64,000 bases of DNA from Stutzerimonas sp. S1 (GTDB lineage: Bacteria > Pseudomonadota > Gammaproteobacteria > Pseudomonadales > Pseudomonadaceae). The notes below the pieces were generated by a model. The model made no database searches. It saw only the letters and a program-made list of their open reading frames with translations, and was not told the origin of the DNA. Position numbers and translations under genes: made by a program. The DNA is taken from positions 124,001 through 188,000 of the forward strand of contig NZ_JAOEIY010000003.1 in NCBI RefSeq assembly GCF_025966695.1, written 5' to 3'. This document shows, piece after piece, positions 1 through 9,021 of this stretch (the first letter of the stretch is position 1; each line of letters begins with the position of its first letter).

Positions 1-2186
1 CCGATCAGCTCGACCACCCGGCCGTTGGGGAACAGCCGTTCGGACGTATGCGCGCGGCCCTGACGCATCCAGTACAGGCGCTTGGCTACGTGGGTGTCGG
101 GATCGCCTGGGCCGCACAGGCCGCGCTCGGCGTTGTAGCGGATGATGTCGGCGATGGGGCGGCCGATGTACACCAGCCCCTCGGGATACTCGAATAGCTC
201 GAGGTAGCGGTGGTTCCACGCCACCAGGCGCAGTGACTGATCGACCACGCTGATGCCCTGGGTGATGTTCTCGATCGCGCCCTGCAGCAGCGCCCGGTTG
301 AACTGCAGCACCTCTGAGGCTTCGCCGACGATACGCACCACGTCGTCGACCTGCATGTCGCGCCCTTCCAGGGCGGCCTTGACCACCGCTCGGGTGGAGG
401 AGGCGCCGAGCACACCGGCGAGCAGGCGTTCGGTGTGCGCGATCCACTGACCGTCGGCCTGCTGGCGTCGCGCAAGGTCCTGACCATGCCGGCGCGCAAA
501 GCGCTGGAAGCTGCTTTCGGCGCGTTCCTTGCCGACGAAGCGCGAGGCGAGCGTCAGAAGGTCTTCGACCTGCACCGCGAGCAGCCGGCGGCTGCTGCTC
601 GGCGAAGTGATTTCCTGGCCGATGAAACGGCTCGCCTGCCAGTGCTCGGCCACGCGTGTCTGGGTGAGGATCGAGACCCAGAAGAACAGGGTGAAGTTGC
701 CGGCCAGCGACAGCGTCACGCCCAGGGTCAAGGCGCTGATGCCGAAACCGATGGAACCGCTGTACATCCATTCCAGGCCTGGAAACATCTCCAGCGGCCA
801 GCCGAGCAGCGGCAGGATCAGCGTGTAGAACCAGACTGCGGCGCCGGCGGCGAGACCGGCGAACACGCCGCGGCGATTGGCCTGCTTCCAGTACAGTGCA
901 CCGACCATCGCCGGCGCCAGCTGGGTGATCGCGGCGAAGGCGATCTGGCCGATGGTGGCCAGGCTGGCCGTGGAACCGAGCAAGCGATAGCTGACGTAGG
1001 CCAGTAGCAGGATGGCGATGATGCTGATGCGGCGCACCGAGAGCATCCAGTGGCGGAAGGCTTCGAACGGCTGTTCGGTTTCCTGCCGACGCAGCAGCCA
1101 GGGCAGCAGCATATCGTTGGACACCATGGTCGACAGCGCCACGCTGGCGACGATGACCATGCCGGTGGCCGCCGATGCGCCGCCGATGAAGGCCAGCAGG
1201 GCCAGTCCAGGGTTCTGTTCGGCCAGCGGCAGGCTGATGACGAAGGAGTCGGGCGTGACACCGGCGGGCAGCAGCACCTGCCCGGCCAAGGCGATCGGTA
1301 CCACGAATACCGCAGCCAATACCAGATACAGCGGAAACACCCAGCGCGCCAGACGGAAGTCGCGTGGTTCGATGTTCTCCACCACCCCGACATGGAACTG
1401 CCGTGGCAGACAGACGATGGCCATCATCGCGACGACGGTCTGCACCAGCATCGATGGCCAGTTGACCGTTTCCGCCCAGTAGCTGGCCAGTTTCGGCGTA
1501 TCGTGCGCCCGGTTGAACAGATCGCCGAAGCCGTCGAACAGGCCGAACGTGACGAAGGCGCCGACGGCGAGAAACGCCAGCAGCTTGATCAGCGACTCGA
1601 AGGCGATTGCCAGCACCATGCCGCGATGATGCTCGGTGACATCCAGATTGCGGGTGCCGAAGAGGATGGTGAACAGCGCCAGTACGATGGAGACGATCAG
1701 CGCGGTGTCACCGGTGCCGGTACCGGTGGCTTCGATGTTGGTGCCGATCAGCAGATTGACCCCGAGCACGATGCCTTTGAGCTGCAGGGCGATATAGGGC
1801 ACCACGCCGACCAAGCAAAACAGCGTCACCACGATCGCCAGCAACTGCGACTTGCCATAGCGGGCGGCAATGAAGTCGGCGATCGAGGTGATGTTCTCCT
1901 GCTTGCTGATCATGATCATCTTCTGGATCACGTGTGGTGCGAACAGCAGTAGCAGGATCGGGCCGAGATAGATTGGCAGGAACGCCCACAATTGCTCGGC
2001 CGCCTGCCCCACCGCGCCGAAGAAGGTCCAGCTCGTGCAGTAAACCGCCATCGAAAGGCTGTAGACCCAGGCGCGCATGCGCGGCGACATCGATTCGCGG
2101 TTGCGATCGCCATAGAACGCAATGGCAAACAGGATGGTCATGTAGACGAGGGCGACCAGTGCGATCAGCCCGCCAGACAGGGTCAT
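1..2186 (-). CDS. Sodium:solute symporter-type sensor histidine kinase (3' part beyond window)
   Basis: The minus-strand frame opens at the ATG at 2186 and stays open to the left edge, so about 728 N-terminal residues are seen and the C-terminus is missing. Residues 1 to about 520 are a long run of hydrophobic helices typical of the sodium:solute symporter family, beginning MTLSGGLIALVALVYMTILF. Next comes a linker with the run LLAGVLGASSTRAVVKAALEG. From about residue 620 there is a PAS domain with the pattern RLVAWNHRYLELFEYPEGL. In pseudomonads this order continues into histidine kinase, ATPase and often receiver domains (the PA3271/CbrA-like hybrid sensors); the missing kinase part is inferred. 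It is expected to sit in the inner membrane and couple solute sensing to phosphorelay. The gene is divergent from the GNAT gene at 2476. CbrA itself is less likely because of the PAS type. Confidence 0.85.
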   Translation of the reverse strand, partial: MTLSGGLIALVALVYMTILFAIAFYGDRNRESMSPRMRAWVYSLSMAVYCTSWTFFGAVGQAAEQLWAFLPIYLGPILLLLFAPHVIQKMIMISKQENITSIADFIAARYGKSQLLAIVVTLFCLVGVVPYIALQLKGIVLGVNLLIGTNIEATGTGTGDTALIVSIVLALFTILFGTRNLDVTEHHRGMVLAIAFESLIKLLAFLAVGAFVTFGLFDGFGDLFNRAHDTPKLASYWAETVNWPSMLVQTVVAMMAIVCLPRQFHVGVVENIEPRDFRLARWVFPLYLVLAAVFVVPIALAGQVLLPAGVTPDSFVISLPLAEQNPGLALLAFIGGASAATGMVIVASVALSTMVSNDMLLPWLLRRQETEQPFEAFRHWMLSVRRISIIAILLLAYVSYRLLGSTASLATIGQIAFAAITQLAPAMVGALYWKQANRRGVFAGLAAGAAVWFYTLILPLLGWPLEMFPGLEWMYSGSIGFGISALTLGVTLSLAGNFTLFFWVSILTQTRVAEHWQASRFIGQEITSPSSSRRLLAVQVEDLLTLASRFVGKERAESSFQRFARRHGQDLARRQQADGQWIAHTERLLAGVLGASSTRAVVKAALEGRDMQVDDVVRIVGEASEVLQFNRALLQGAIENITQGISVVDQSLRLVAWNHRYLELFEYPEGLVYIGRPIADIIRYNAERGLCGPGDPDTHVAKRLYWMRQGRAHTSERLFPNGRVVELI

Positions 2187-2475
2187 GCAAACTCCGAGCG
2201 TTGAAAGGTGACGGCAGGCCAGCGCCGACGGTTCCTGCGAGGGACGGCGGAGAAGGGAGGCTGGAGGGTGCCGCGCTATTAGTATGATTGATCGGCAAAG
2301 TTTCGCAGCATTCGCACAGCGCGTGTCGCGCCTTGCGACCAAGGTCGCATGGGTCTAGCACGGGCCTGACGGCAGCATCGCCGCCCTGTTGCGGGCATGC
2401 TGCGGTGCACGTGCTGTCGCATTGTTGTCTGAGTCGGCCTGGCCTACGTCAGCCTGCCATCTCCGGGAGAAAAAA

Positions 2476-3036
2476 ATGTTTATGCCACGTCCTGTCACCC
2501 TCCAACGCGGGGCGTTGCGTCTGGAGCCGCTGGTCGACGCCGATATTCCCGCCCTGGTGGCTTTGGCGGCGACGAATCGCGACGAGCTGATCTACCTGAA
2601 CGGGCCGCTGCGTCCAGACTGGTACCGCCACGCGCTGGCCGAGCAGCGTGAGGGGAGAGCGGTGGTATTCACCCTGCGCCTGGCTGAGCGGATCGTCGGC
2701 ACCACTCGTTTTGCCGATTTCCTGCCCACTCTGCCGGCCGCCGAGCTCGGCTGGACTTGGATCGACCAGTCTGAGCACGGCAGCGGACTGAATGCCTCGA
2801 TCAAATTCCTGTTGTTGCGTCATGCGTTCGAGGAGTGGCAGCTGGTGCGCCTGCAGCTGAAAACGGCGGCGAGCAACCTGCGCTCGCAACGGGCGATCGA
2901 GAAGCTCGGCGGCCGGCGTGAGGGGCTGCTGCGCAACCATCGCCGGCTGGCTGACGGGCGCCTCGACGATACGGTGCTCTATAGCATTACCGACCAAGAA
3001 TGGCCGGCGATCCGGCAGCAACTGGCCGCTGGCTGA
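2476..3036 (+). CDS. GNAT family N-acetyltransferase
   Basis: This 186-residue protein looks like a RimJ/RimL-type GNAT enzyme, which moves acetyl from acetyl-CoA to an amino group. It starts RPVTLQRGALRLEPLVDADI, then has a central strand RIVGTTRFADF, and later AELGWTWIDQSEHGSGLN and LVRLQLKTAASNLRSQRAIE, where the N-x-R-S-x-x-A-I-E-K-L-G pattern is the usual acetyl-CoA helix region of the RimJ/RimL clan. The ATG at 2476 was chosen because GGGAGA lies 6 bases upstream; longer in-frame starts have no ribosome site. It is divergent from the sensor kinase. The substrate cannot be told from sequence. Confidence 0.85.
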   Translation: MFMPRPVTLQRGALRLEPLVDADIPALVALAATNRDELIYLNGPLRPDWYRHALAEQREGRAVVFTLRLAERIVGTTRFADFLPTLPAAELGWTWIDQSEHGSGLNASIKFLLLRHAFEEWQLVRLQLKTAASNLRSQRAIEKLGGRREGLLRNHRRLADGRLDDTVLYSITDQEWPAIRQQLAAG

Positions 3037-3206
3037 GCCGTTAACCTGCCCGGTGCGGCCGGCGTCGCCTGCGCGCCGAAGTTGGAGTAAGGTTCGAGGC
3101 TTTGCCGGCGCTGTCCGGTCATCCAACTGTCCCGTTAAGGTTGCTACGCTCCGCCAGACTGACGGGGCGCCGTTTGGCTATTGTGCCGGTCTGCATAGGA
3201 GATCCG

Positions 3207-3923
3207 ATGTCCCGCTCGCAAGAGTTCTTCCACGGTTGCCGCGACATCCTGCCGTTGGTGCTCGGCGCGATTCCCTTCGGCATCATCTTCGGCACCCTGG
3301 CGGTCGCTGCCGGTTTGTCCGGCTGGCAGACCATGGGGATGTCGGCGTTGGTATTTGCCGGTTCGGCGCAGTTCATCGCGGTTACGCTCATCAGCGGCGG
3401 CGTTGGCGCAGCGGTGGTGCTGCTCACTACCTTTGTGGTCAACCTGCGGCACGCCCTCTACAGCGCCGCATTGCAGCCTTTCGTCCGCCACCTGCCCGGT
3501 CGCTGGCGTGCACCGCTGGCGTTCTGGCTGACCGATGAGGCCTTCGCCGTGGTGCAGCACCGCTACGCCCGCGACGACGCCTCGCCGCATAAGCATTGGT
3601 TCTTCCTCGGTGCGGCACTGACGATGTACCTCAATTGGCAGCTGTCGACGCTGCTTGGCGTGCTGTTCGGGCAGGCGGTGCCGGATGTGGCGAGCTGGGG
3701 GCTGGATTTCGCCATGATCGCCACTTTCATCGGCATTGCGGTGCCGATGATGAAAACCCGTCCGCAGGTCGCCTCGGCGGTTATCGCCGGTATTGTCGCG
3801 CTGTTGACCTGGGAACTGCCGTACAAGCTCGGCCTGATCGCCGCCGCGCTGGCGGGCATCGTGGTGGGAGTCTGGCTGGAACGGCGTGCCGAGAGGGCCG
3901 CACGGCTGGAGGCCTCGGTATGA
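3207..3923 (+). CDS. azlC: AzlC family branched-chain amino-acid exporter, large subunit
   Basis: The 238-residue protein has several membrane helices and the typical AzlC opening: a short cytoplasmic stretch, then ILPLVLGAIPFGIIFGTLAV, a QFIAVTLI segment, and NLRHALYSAALQP, a family hallmark. AzlC pairs with the small AzlD protein to export branched-chain or related amino acids (known from Bacillus azlCD and Corynebacterium BrnFE). The start at 3207 has AGGAG 4 bases upstream. The stop overlaps the azlD start as ATGA, so the two are translationally coupled. The export substrate is inferred from the family. Confidence 0.9.
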   Translation: MSRSQEFFHGCRDILPLVLGAIPFGIIFGTLAVAAGLSGWQTMGMSALVFAGSAQFIAVTLISGGVGAAVVLLTTFVVNLRHALYSAALQPFVRHLPGRWRAPLAFWLTDEAFAVVQHRYARDDASPHKHWFFLGAALTMYLNWQLSTLLGVLFGQAVPDVASWGLDFAMIATFIGIAVPMMKTRPQVASAVIAGIVALLTWELPYKLGLIAAALAGIVVGVWLERRAERAARLEASV

Positions 3924-4246
3924 CCACCTGGTTGCTCATTCTCGGCATGCTCGCCATTACCTTCCTGACCCGTTACAGCTTTTTCGCCTGGCCCGACCTG
4001 CGTTTTCCACGATTGGTGGAGCAGGGCCTGCACTATGTGCCGGTGGCGGTGCTGACCGCCATCGTGGTGCCGGGCATGCTGATGCCGGAGGGGGAGTGGG
4101 CGCTGCACTGGCGAAACGCCTATTTGTTGGCCGGCGTCCTGGCGATCGTGGTCGCCACGCTGACGCGCAACCTGCTGGCCACCATTGCCGGCGGCCTGTT
4201 GTGCTTCTTCCTGTTGCGCTGGGCTTTCGGCCAGCTGGCACCGTGA
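3920..4246 (+). CDS. azlD: AzlD family transporter small subunit
   Basis: This 108-residue, four-helix membrane protein begins MTTWLLILGMLAITFLTRYS and has the AzlD features F-L-T-R-Y, YVPVAVLTAIVVPGM and ATLTRNLLATI. It is the expected partner of AzlC, and its start codon overlaps the azlC stop by four bases (ATGA). The pair should form an inner-membrane export channel for branched-chain amino acids or analogues, by homology with BrnFE. No regulator of the Lrp type lies next to it. Confidence 0.9.
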   Translation: MTTWLLILGMLAITFLTRYSFFAWPDLRFPRLVEQGLHYVPVAVLTAIVVPGMLMPEGEWALHWRNAYLLAGVLAIVVATLTRNLLATIAGGLLCFFLLRWAFGQLAP

Positions 4247-4307
4247 GTCGCCGCATGAAACCTGCTGCGGCGATCCCATTATTCGGCAACGGAGCATGAC
4301 GCCCTCG

Positions 4308-5663
4308 ATGACCCCGCATTCGCAGTTCACCCTGCTTGGCAAGCGGCGCTTCCTGCCGTTCTTCCTGACTCAGCTGCTCGGTGCGTTCAATGACAACGTA
4401 TTCAAGCAGGCGCTGATTCTGGCGATCCTGTTCAAGCTGGGCGGGAGCGCCGAAAAAAGTTTGCTGATCAACCTGTGCGCGCTGCTGTTCATCCTGCCGT
4501 TCTTCCTGTTCTCGGCGCTCGGCGGGCAGTTTGGCGAGAAGTTCGAAAAGGCCTGGCTGATTCGTCGGGTCAAGTTTGCCGAAATCCTGATCATGCTTGC
4601 CGGGGCGTTCGGTCTGCTGCTAGGCCATCTGCCGTTGTTGCTGCTGGTGCTGTTTTGCATGGGGACGCAGTCGGCGCTGTTCGGGCCGGTCAAGTATTCG
4701 ATCCTGCCGCAGCAGCTCAGCGAGGACGAACTGGTCGGCGGCAACGCTCTGGTGGAAATGGGCACCTTCCTGGCGATTCTCGGTGGCACTATCGGTGCCG
4801 GCATGCTGATGTCCAGCGAGCATTACGTCAGCCTGGTGTCGTTCAGTGTGGTGCTGCTGGCACTGGCCGGTTATCTCGCCAGCCTTGGCATCCCACGGGC
4901 GTCAGCGGCACTGCCGGAACTGCGACTCGACTGGAATGTGCTGCGCCAGTCGTGGCGGGTCATGCAACTCGGACTTGGCCAGCAGAAGGCGGTGTCGCGG
5001 GCAATGATCGGCAACTCCTGGTTCTGGTTCCTTGGCGCGACCTACCTGACGCAGATTCCGGCGTTCGCCAAGGAGCTGCTGCACGGCGACGAGAGTGTGG
5101 TCACGCTGATTCTCACGCTGTTTTCCGTAGGCATCGCGCTGGGTTCGCTATTGTGTGAGCGGTTGTCACGACACCACGTGGAAATCGGCCTGGTGCCCTT
5201 CGGAGCGATCGGTCTGAGCGTGTGCGGCCTGCTGCTGTGGTGGCATTCGACGGGCTTTCCCGGTGCCGCGCAGACACAGGACTGGCTGATGCTGCTGGCC
5301 GAGCCGCAGGTGTGGTGGATCCTGCTGGATATTCTCGGCCTGGGCATGTTCGGCGGGCTGTACATCGTGCCGCTGTACGCGCTGATCCAGTCGCGCAGCG
5401 TGGTTCATGAGCGCTCGCGAGTGGTGGCGGCGAACAACATTCTGAATGCGCTGTTCATGGTCGCGTCGGCACTGGTTGCCATCGTCCTCCTCGTGCTGCT
5501 GCAGCTGACGATCCCGCAACTGTTCCTCAGCGTTTCGCTGCTGAGCATGCTGGTCACCGGTGCGCTGTTCCTGGCTGTGCCGGAGTTCATCGAGCGCTTT
5601 CTGATCTGGTCGCTCGGTGAGTCGCTGGGGGGGGCGTTGGCGTTGCGCCTGCGGATCCGCTAG
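4308..5663 (+). CDS. MFS transporter, lysophospholipid transporter LplT-like
   Basis: This 451-residue major facilitator protein opens with RRFLPFFLTQLLGAFNDNVF, matching the LplT branch (FLTQFLGAFNDN), followed by KQALILAILFKL. It has about 12 membrane helices and the late motif LYALIQSRSVVHERSRVVAA seen in LplT and in the MFS part of Aas fusion proteins. In Escherichia LplT flips lysophosphatidylethanolamine inward so that Aas can re-acylate it; here no acyltransferase or acyl-ACP synthetase is adjacent or fused. Two ATGs are possible: 4296 lies only 1 base after GGAG, while 4308 lies 13 bases after it. The latter was chosen with modest certainty. Confidence 0.8.
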   Translation: MTPHSQFTLLGKRRFLPFFLTQLLGAFNDNVFKQALILAILFKLGGSAEKSLLINLCALLFILPFFLFSALGGQFGEKFEKAWLIRRVKFAEILIMLAGAFGLLLGHLPLLLLVLFCMGTQSALFGPVKYSILPQQLSEDELVGGNALVEMGTFLAILGGTIGAGMLMSSEHYVSLVSFSVVLLALAGYLASLGIPRASAALPELRLDWNVLRQSWRVMQLGLGQQKAVSRAMIGNSWFWFLGATYLTQIPAFAKELLHGDESVVTLILTLFSVGIALGSLLCERLSRHHVEIGLVPFGAIGLSVCGLLLWWHSTGFPGAAQTQDWLMLLAEPQVWWILLDILGLGMFGGLYIVPLYALIQSRSVVHERSRVVAANNILNALFMVASALVAIVLLVLLQLTIPQLFLSVSLLSMLVTGALFLAVPEFIERFLIWSLGESLGGALALRLRIR

Positions 5664-5714
5664 CGCCGTCTGGAACAATGGCCAGGCGCCGCTCGGGCGC
5701 CCAGCGGCATGGGG

Positions 5715-6635
5715 TCAGATACCCTGGGGGATTTCTTCGCCGCCCAGCGCGTCGAACAGCGCCGGCAGGAACTCGCGGAAGGTCATCATCATCAGCAGGA
5801 AGCTGGCGTCCTGCTGAGCCAGGGCATCATCGCCGCCGTCCTGCTCGGCCTGATCCTGTAGCAGTTCCTCGAAGCGCAGGCGCTTGATCACCGTCTTGTC
5901 GTCGAGCACGAAGGACAGCTTGTCCTGCCAGGCCAGCGACAGCTGGGTGACCTGTTTGCCGGCTTCGAGGTGTTGCTGGATCTCGTCGCTGGTCAGGTCC
6001 TGGCGTTTGCAGCGCACCGTACCGCCGTCTTCGTGGGTATCGCGCAGTTCGCATTCGTCGAGCACGAAGAAATCATCCGCTGCCTTCTGCGCCTTGACCC
6101 AGTCGGTGAGCGTGGCGCTGGGCGCGATCTTCACCGTCAACGGGCGCACCGGCAGCGAACCGATGGCCTCACGCAGGGTGGACAGCAGGTCTTCGGCCTT
6201 CTTTGGGCTAGCCGAGTTGACCAGGATCAGCCCGCGCTCGGCGTCGATCGCGGCGAAGGTGCCAGACTTGCGGATGAAGGCGCGCGGCAGGAAGGCCTGG
6301 ATGATCTCGTCCTTGATCTGGTCGCGTTCCTTCTTGTAGACCTTGCGCATCTGCTCGGCTTCGATCTCGTCGACCTTTTCCTTCAGTGCATCCTTGACCA
6401 CGCTGCCGGGAAGGATGCGTTCCTCCTTGCGCGTGGCGATCAACAGGAAACCTTGGCTGGAGTGTACCAGCGGCGCATCCTCGCCTTTGCCGAACGGCGC
6501 GACGAAGCCGTAGGTGCTCAGCTCCTGGCTGGCACAAGGGCGGGCGGGTTTGGCGGCCAGTGCAGCTTCGAGCGTCTCGGCATCGAAAGGAACATTCTGG
6601 GTGAGACGGTAAACGAGCAGGTTACGAAACCACAT
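5715..6635 (-). CDS. rdgC: Recombination-associated protein RdgC
   Basis: The 306-residue protein starts [20 protein letters not shown] and matches RdgC throughout. It has the [17 protein letters not shown] region, the coiled [20 protein letters not shown] stretch, and the C-terminal [20 protein letters not shown]. RdgC is a nucleoid-associated, ring-shaped DNA-binding protein that restrains RecA and occurs as a dimer around duplex DNA. Length agrees with the family (about 300). The start has GGAGAG nine bases upstream. The gene is convergent with the MFS gene, and its promoter side faces the tRNA-Val promoter. Confidence 0.97.
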   Translation of the reverse strand: MWFRNLLVYRLTQNVPFDAETLEAALAAKPARPCASQELSTYGFVAPFGKGEDAPLVHSSQGFLLIATRKEERILPGSVVKDALKEKVDEIEAEQMRKVYKKERDQIKDEIIQAFLPRAFIRKSGTFAAIDAERGLILVNSASPKKAEDLLSTLREAIGSLPVRPLTVKIAPSATLTDWVKAQKAADDFFVLDECELRDTHEDGGTVRCKRQDLTSDEIQQHLEAGKQVTQLSLAWQDKLSFVLDDKTVIKRLRFEELLQDQAEQDGGDDALAQQDASFLLMMMTFREFLPALFDALGGEEIPQGI

Positions 6636-6797
6636 GGCGGGGTGACTCTCCGGAAAGCAAAGCGTGCATTATTCCTTTCCAAGGATCGCAGGCCAACCCT
6701 GGCGGTTGGTCATCCCGGCGGAAAAGAGAAAAACGACCCGAAACCGAGGGTTTTCCTAAGTCTTTGGAACTTCTGCAATTTTTTTTTCAGTAAGGGG

Positions 6798-6826
6798 TTG
6801 CCAAGGTCGGGAACCCTCTCTAGAAT
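6798..6826 (+). promoter_or_regulatory. Sigma-70 promoter of the tRNA-Val/tRNA-Asp unit
   Basis: A -35 box TTGCCA (6798-6803) and a -10 box TAGAAT (6821-6826) are separated by 17 bases. They are followed by a GC-rich discriminator (GCGCCCC) like that of the tRNA-Ala promoter at 14432. GC-rich discriminators are typical of stringently controlled stable-RNA promoters. The tRNA begins at 6849. Confidence 0.75.
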
Positions 6827-6848
6827 GCGCCCCACTTCGAGAGCAAAC

Positions 6849-6924
6849 GGGTGATTAGCTCAGCTGGGAGAGCATCTGCCTTACAAGCAGAGGGTCGGCG
6901 GTTCGATCCCGTCATCACCCACCA
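6849..6924 (+). tRNA. tRNA-Val (TAC)
   Basis: A 76-nt cloverleaf with acceptor arms GGGTGAT/ATCACCC, an encoded ACCA 3' end, D-loop AGCTCAGCTGGGAGAGC, anticodon loop CTTACAA giving TAC, and T-arm GGTTCGATCC. It is co-transcribed with tRNA-Asp 13 bases downstream. Confidence 0.97.
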
Positions 6925-6937
6925 CTCGAGGTTAAGC

Positions 6938-7014
6938 GCAGCGGTAGTTCAGTCGGTTAGAATACCGGCCTGTCACGCCGGGGGTCGCGGGTTCGAGTCC
7001 CGTCCGCTGCGCCA
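6938..7014 (+). tRNA. tRNA-Asp (GTC)
   Basis: A 77-nt cloverleaf with acceptor arms GCAGCGG/CCGCTGC and encoded GCCA end, D-loop AGTTCAGTCGGTTAGAAT, anticodon GTC in loop CTGTCAC, and T-arm GGGTTCGAGTCCC. It is second in the tRNA-Val/Asp unit. Confidence 0.97.
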
Positions 7015-7053
7015 TATTCGCTTCACGGGTCCACTGAACGCCCTGGAGCACTG

Positions 7054-7082
7054 AAAAAGCGGCCTTTAAGGCCGCTTTTTTA
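7054..7082 (+). terminator. Intrinsic terminator after tRNA-Asp
   Basis: The stem AAAAGCGGCC/GGCCGCTTTT with loop TTTAA is followed by T residues (7076-7081). It lies 40 bases after tRNA-Asp and ends the tRNA transcript. The A-run on the 5' side lets it act in both directions. Confidence 0.9.
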
Positions 7083-7289
7083 TGTCTGCGTTTTTTCGCT
7101 CGTGGTTATCGCTGCGCTTTCCTCGCTGCATTCTTGTTTGGTGCGGTTGGCATCGAGAGTGTTGCGTACTTCCTTCTTTGCAATCTCTTTACGGTCCTTG
7201 CCGGGTGGCGCGGTAGCCAGTGTTTGCGCGTGCCTGCTAAGCTCGACGTCTTTTCGGGGCCTGTCCCTGCCAGAGTAAAAGGAAACAGC

Positions 7290-8045
7290 ATGAGACTGAG
7301 ACATCATCATTTGGCATCCGCGGTCGCCCTGGTTGGCCTGGTTCTGGCTGGCTGCGACTCGCAGACCAGTGTCAAGCTGGAAACTCCGGCGCAGAAGGCG
7401 TCCTATGGGATCGGCCTGAACATGGGCAAGAGCCTGGCGCAGGAAGGAATGGATGATCTCGACTCCAAAGCTGTGGCGCAGGGTATTGAGGATGCCATCG
7501 GCAAGCAGGAGCAGAAGCTGACTGATGAGCAGCTGATGGAGGCCTTTGCCTTCCTGCAGAAGCGCTCGGAAGAGCGCATGGAGGAAATGAATGCCAAGGC
7601 TGTTGAGTCCGGCAAGAAATTCCTCGAGGAGAACGCCAAGCGTGAAGGCGTGAAAACGACCGAGTCCGGTCTGCAGTACGAAGTCGTCAAGGCGGCCGAG
7701 GGCGCGCAGCCGACGGCCGATGACATCGTCACCGTGCACTACGAGGGTAGTCTGACCGATGGCACGGTTTTCGATAGTTCCATCAAGCGTGGCAGTCCTA
7801 TCGATCTGCCAGTCGGCGGTGTGATTCCGGGCTGGGTCGAAGGCCTGCAGCTGATGCATGTTGGCGAGAAGTACAAGCTCTACATCCCGAGCGAGCTTGC
7901 TTATGGCGAGCAGAGCCCGAGTCCTTTGATTCCGGCCAATTCGGTGCTGGTGTTCGAGCTCGAGCTGCTGGGCATCAAGGGTGACGAGTCGGCGCAGCCG
8001 GCCGCCCCTGTCGACAGCGCTGCGGACGACGCGGCGAACGAGTGA
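7290..8045 (+). CDS. FKBP-type peptidyl-prolyl cis-trans isomerase, lipoprotein (FkpA/Mip-like)
   Basis: This 251-residue protein speeds proline isomerisation during folding of envelope proteins. It begins with a lipoprotein signal (lipobox LVLAGC, Cys at about residue 24). Residues about 35-120 form the helical FKBP N-terminal dimerisation domain (YGIGLNMGKSLAQEG, KSEERMEEMNAKAVE-like stretch), and residues about 135-230 the FKBP catalytic domain with VTVHYEGSLTDGTVFDSS, LPVGGVIPGWVEGLQLM and PANSVLVFELELL. The start at 7290 has AAGGA six bases upstream and gives the signal peptide directly; longer in-frame starts would bury it. It resembles Legionella Mip and E. coli FkpA. It is followed by a clear terminator, so it is a single gene. 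Confidence 0.93.
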   Translation: MRLRHHHLASAVALVGLVLAGCDSQTSVKLETPAQKASYGIGLNMGKSLAQEGMDDLDSKAVAQGIEDAIGKQEQKLTDEQLMEAFAFLQKRSEERMEEMNAKAVESGKKFLEENAKREGVKTTESGLQYEVVKAAEGAQPTADDIVTVHYEGSLTDGTVFDSSIKRGSPIDLPVGGVIPGWVEGLQLMHVGEKYKLYIPSELAYGEQSPSPLIPANSVLVFELELLGIKGDESAQPAAPVDSAADDAANE

Positions 8046-8061
8046 TCGCGCTGGCTGTGCA

Positions 8062-8085
8062 AACGCCCCCTCGTGGGGCGTTTTT
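8062..8085 (+). terminator. Intrinsic terminator after the FKBP gene
   Basis: The stem AACGCCCC/GGGGCGTT with a short loop (CTCGT) runs into TTTTT at 8079-8085. It sits 17 bases after the isomerase stop codon. Confidence 0.9.
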
Positions 8086-8253
8086 GTTTGTGGGGCGCAG
8101 TGTGGCTGCTCCACGTTGGTCGGGTAGCGCGCGGTGAGTTGACCTAAGGCGCGTGTGCGCGGTCTGTTTCGAAGCGCCGGCATTTTGCCTGCTGGCCCTA
8201 TTGTTGAAGCCTAGGCGTGTGAGCGCTGTTTTGAAGAGAGATTTCTCGTAACT

Positions 8254-8637
8254 ATGCAGTTTTTGCGCGTACTACCTTTTCTGCTCGTGCTGGTGGTTAT
8301 CCTGGCGAGCGGTCTGCGACCGGAACCGGTTCCCCAGCTATTCGATCAGCAGGACAAGCTGCACCACCTGCTCGGCTTTGCGGCGTTTGCTTTCACGTTG
8401 CGCCTGGCATTTCCGCGTATGCATTTCGTTTGGACGCTGCTGATCAGCGTCGTCGCGGCGCTGACAATCGAGATCGGGCAGGGCATGTTGCCGCATCGCA
8501 CTCCGTCGATGGGTGACATGCTCGCCAATATGCTGGGTGTGTTGTGTGGCTGGATGGCTTCGATGCCGGTGCGGGCGTGGCTGCGTCGCCGGCAGGACAG
8601 TCTGCTCGTCGACGAGGTTGTCGCGCCTGGCGCGTGA
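8254..8637 (+). CDS. VanZ-like family membrane protein
   Basis: A 127-residue protein with about four membrane helices. The sequence around DKLHHLLGFAAFAFTLRLAF, the ALTIEIGQ segment and HRTPSMGDMLANMLGVLCGW match the VanZ-like pattern (D-K-x-x-H, E-x-x-Q, D-x-x-x-N). VanZ from enterococci gives low-level teicoplanin resistance; the role of the short proteobacterial homologues is not known. It stands alone between the FKBP gene and the tRNA-Asn repeat region. Function beyond membrane location is not inferred. Confidence 0.8.
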   Translation: MQFLRVLPFLLVLVVILASGLRPEPVPQLFDQQDKLHHLLGFAAFAFTLRLAFPRMHFVWTLLISVVAALTIEIGQGMLPHRTPSMGDMLANMLGVLCGWMASMPVRAWLRRRQDSLLVDEVVAPGA

Positions 8638-8710
8638 TCCGCGGGCAGGGATTGGGGGCGGGAGTGTGTGGCAGTGTCTGCCGATTCATCAAGTGAATCG
8701 AGGCTGACTC

Positions 8711-8867
8711 TGATCCCGCGAACCGGGCTCGACTGCATCAGCAGGGCGCGCTTCAGCGTGGCCTCCGGGCGGTAAGGCCGGATTGAATGGCAGCGCACGG
8801 TCTCTGGTAAGGGGTAAGCGTCCGCTAGGCATAAAAAAGCCCCGGTATGAACCGAGGCTTTAGAATC
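8711..8867 (-). repeat. Degenerate rtT-like repeat unit (distal copy) downstream of tRNA-Asn
   Basis: Positions 8711-8735 align base for base in length with the tRNA-Asn 3'-end copy at 8868-8892 with a few substitutions. The following spacer (CAGCAG..CGCGCTTCAGCG..GGCC) is homologous to that of the next unit. The period is 157 bases. On the minus strand this lies farthest from the tRNA promoter and is the most decayed copy. Beyond it (8683-8699) a small inverted repeat GATTCA/TGAATC sits where a terminator would be expected. Confidence 0.65.
8833..8862 (-). terminator. Intrinsic terminator, distal copy
   Basis: Read on the minus strand: stem AAGCCTCGGT/ACCGGGGCTT with loop TCAT, then a T-run. 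It is nearly identical to the copy at 8987-9016 and is part of the same duplicated block. Confidence 0.8.
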
Positions 8868-9021
8868 TGGCTCCGCGACCTGGACTCGACTGCGCCAGCA
8901 GAACGCGCTTCAGCGCGGCCCCGCAGGGGTGAGGCCGTAGGCCGAATAACCTGGGACGTAGTCCCTGGTGAGAGTCCGTTGGCCATAAAAAAGCCCCGGT
9001 ATGAACCGAGGCTTTAGAATT
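8868..9021 (-). repeat. rtT-like repeat unit: copy of tRNA-Asn 3' end plus spacer and terminator
   Basis: The 60 bases 8830-8889 match 8984-9043 with one difference. The block holds the terminator plus the last 22 bases of tRNA-Asn including the CCA end, but no complete tRNA. The distance between the two CCA ends is 154 bases. This organisation, a tRNA gene followed by tandem units that each repeat its 3' end, matches what is known for the rtT repeats behind tyrT in E. coli. Product or function is unknown. Confidence 0.75.
8987..9016 (-). terminator. Intrinsic terminator of tRNA-Asn
   Basis: On the minus strand the stem AAGCCTCGGT/ACCGGGGCTT (loop TCAT) is followed by TTTT. It begins six bases after the tRNA-Asn CCA end and should release the primary transcript. 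Confidence 0.88.
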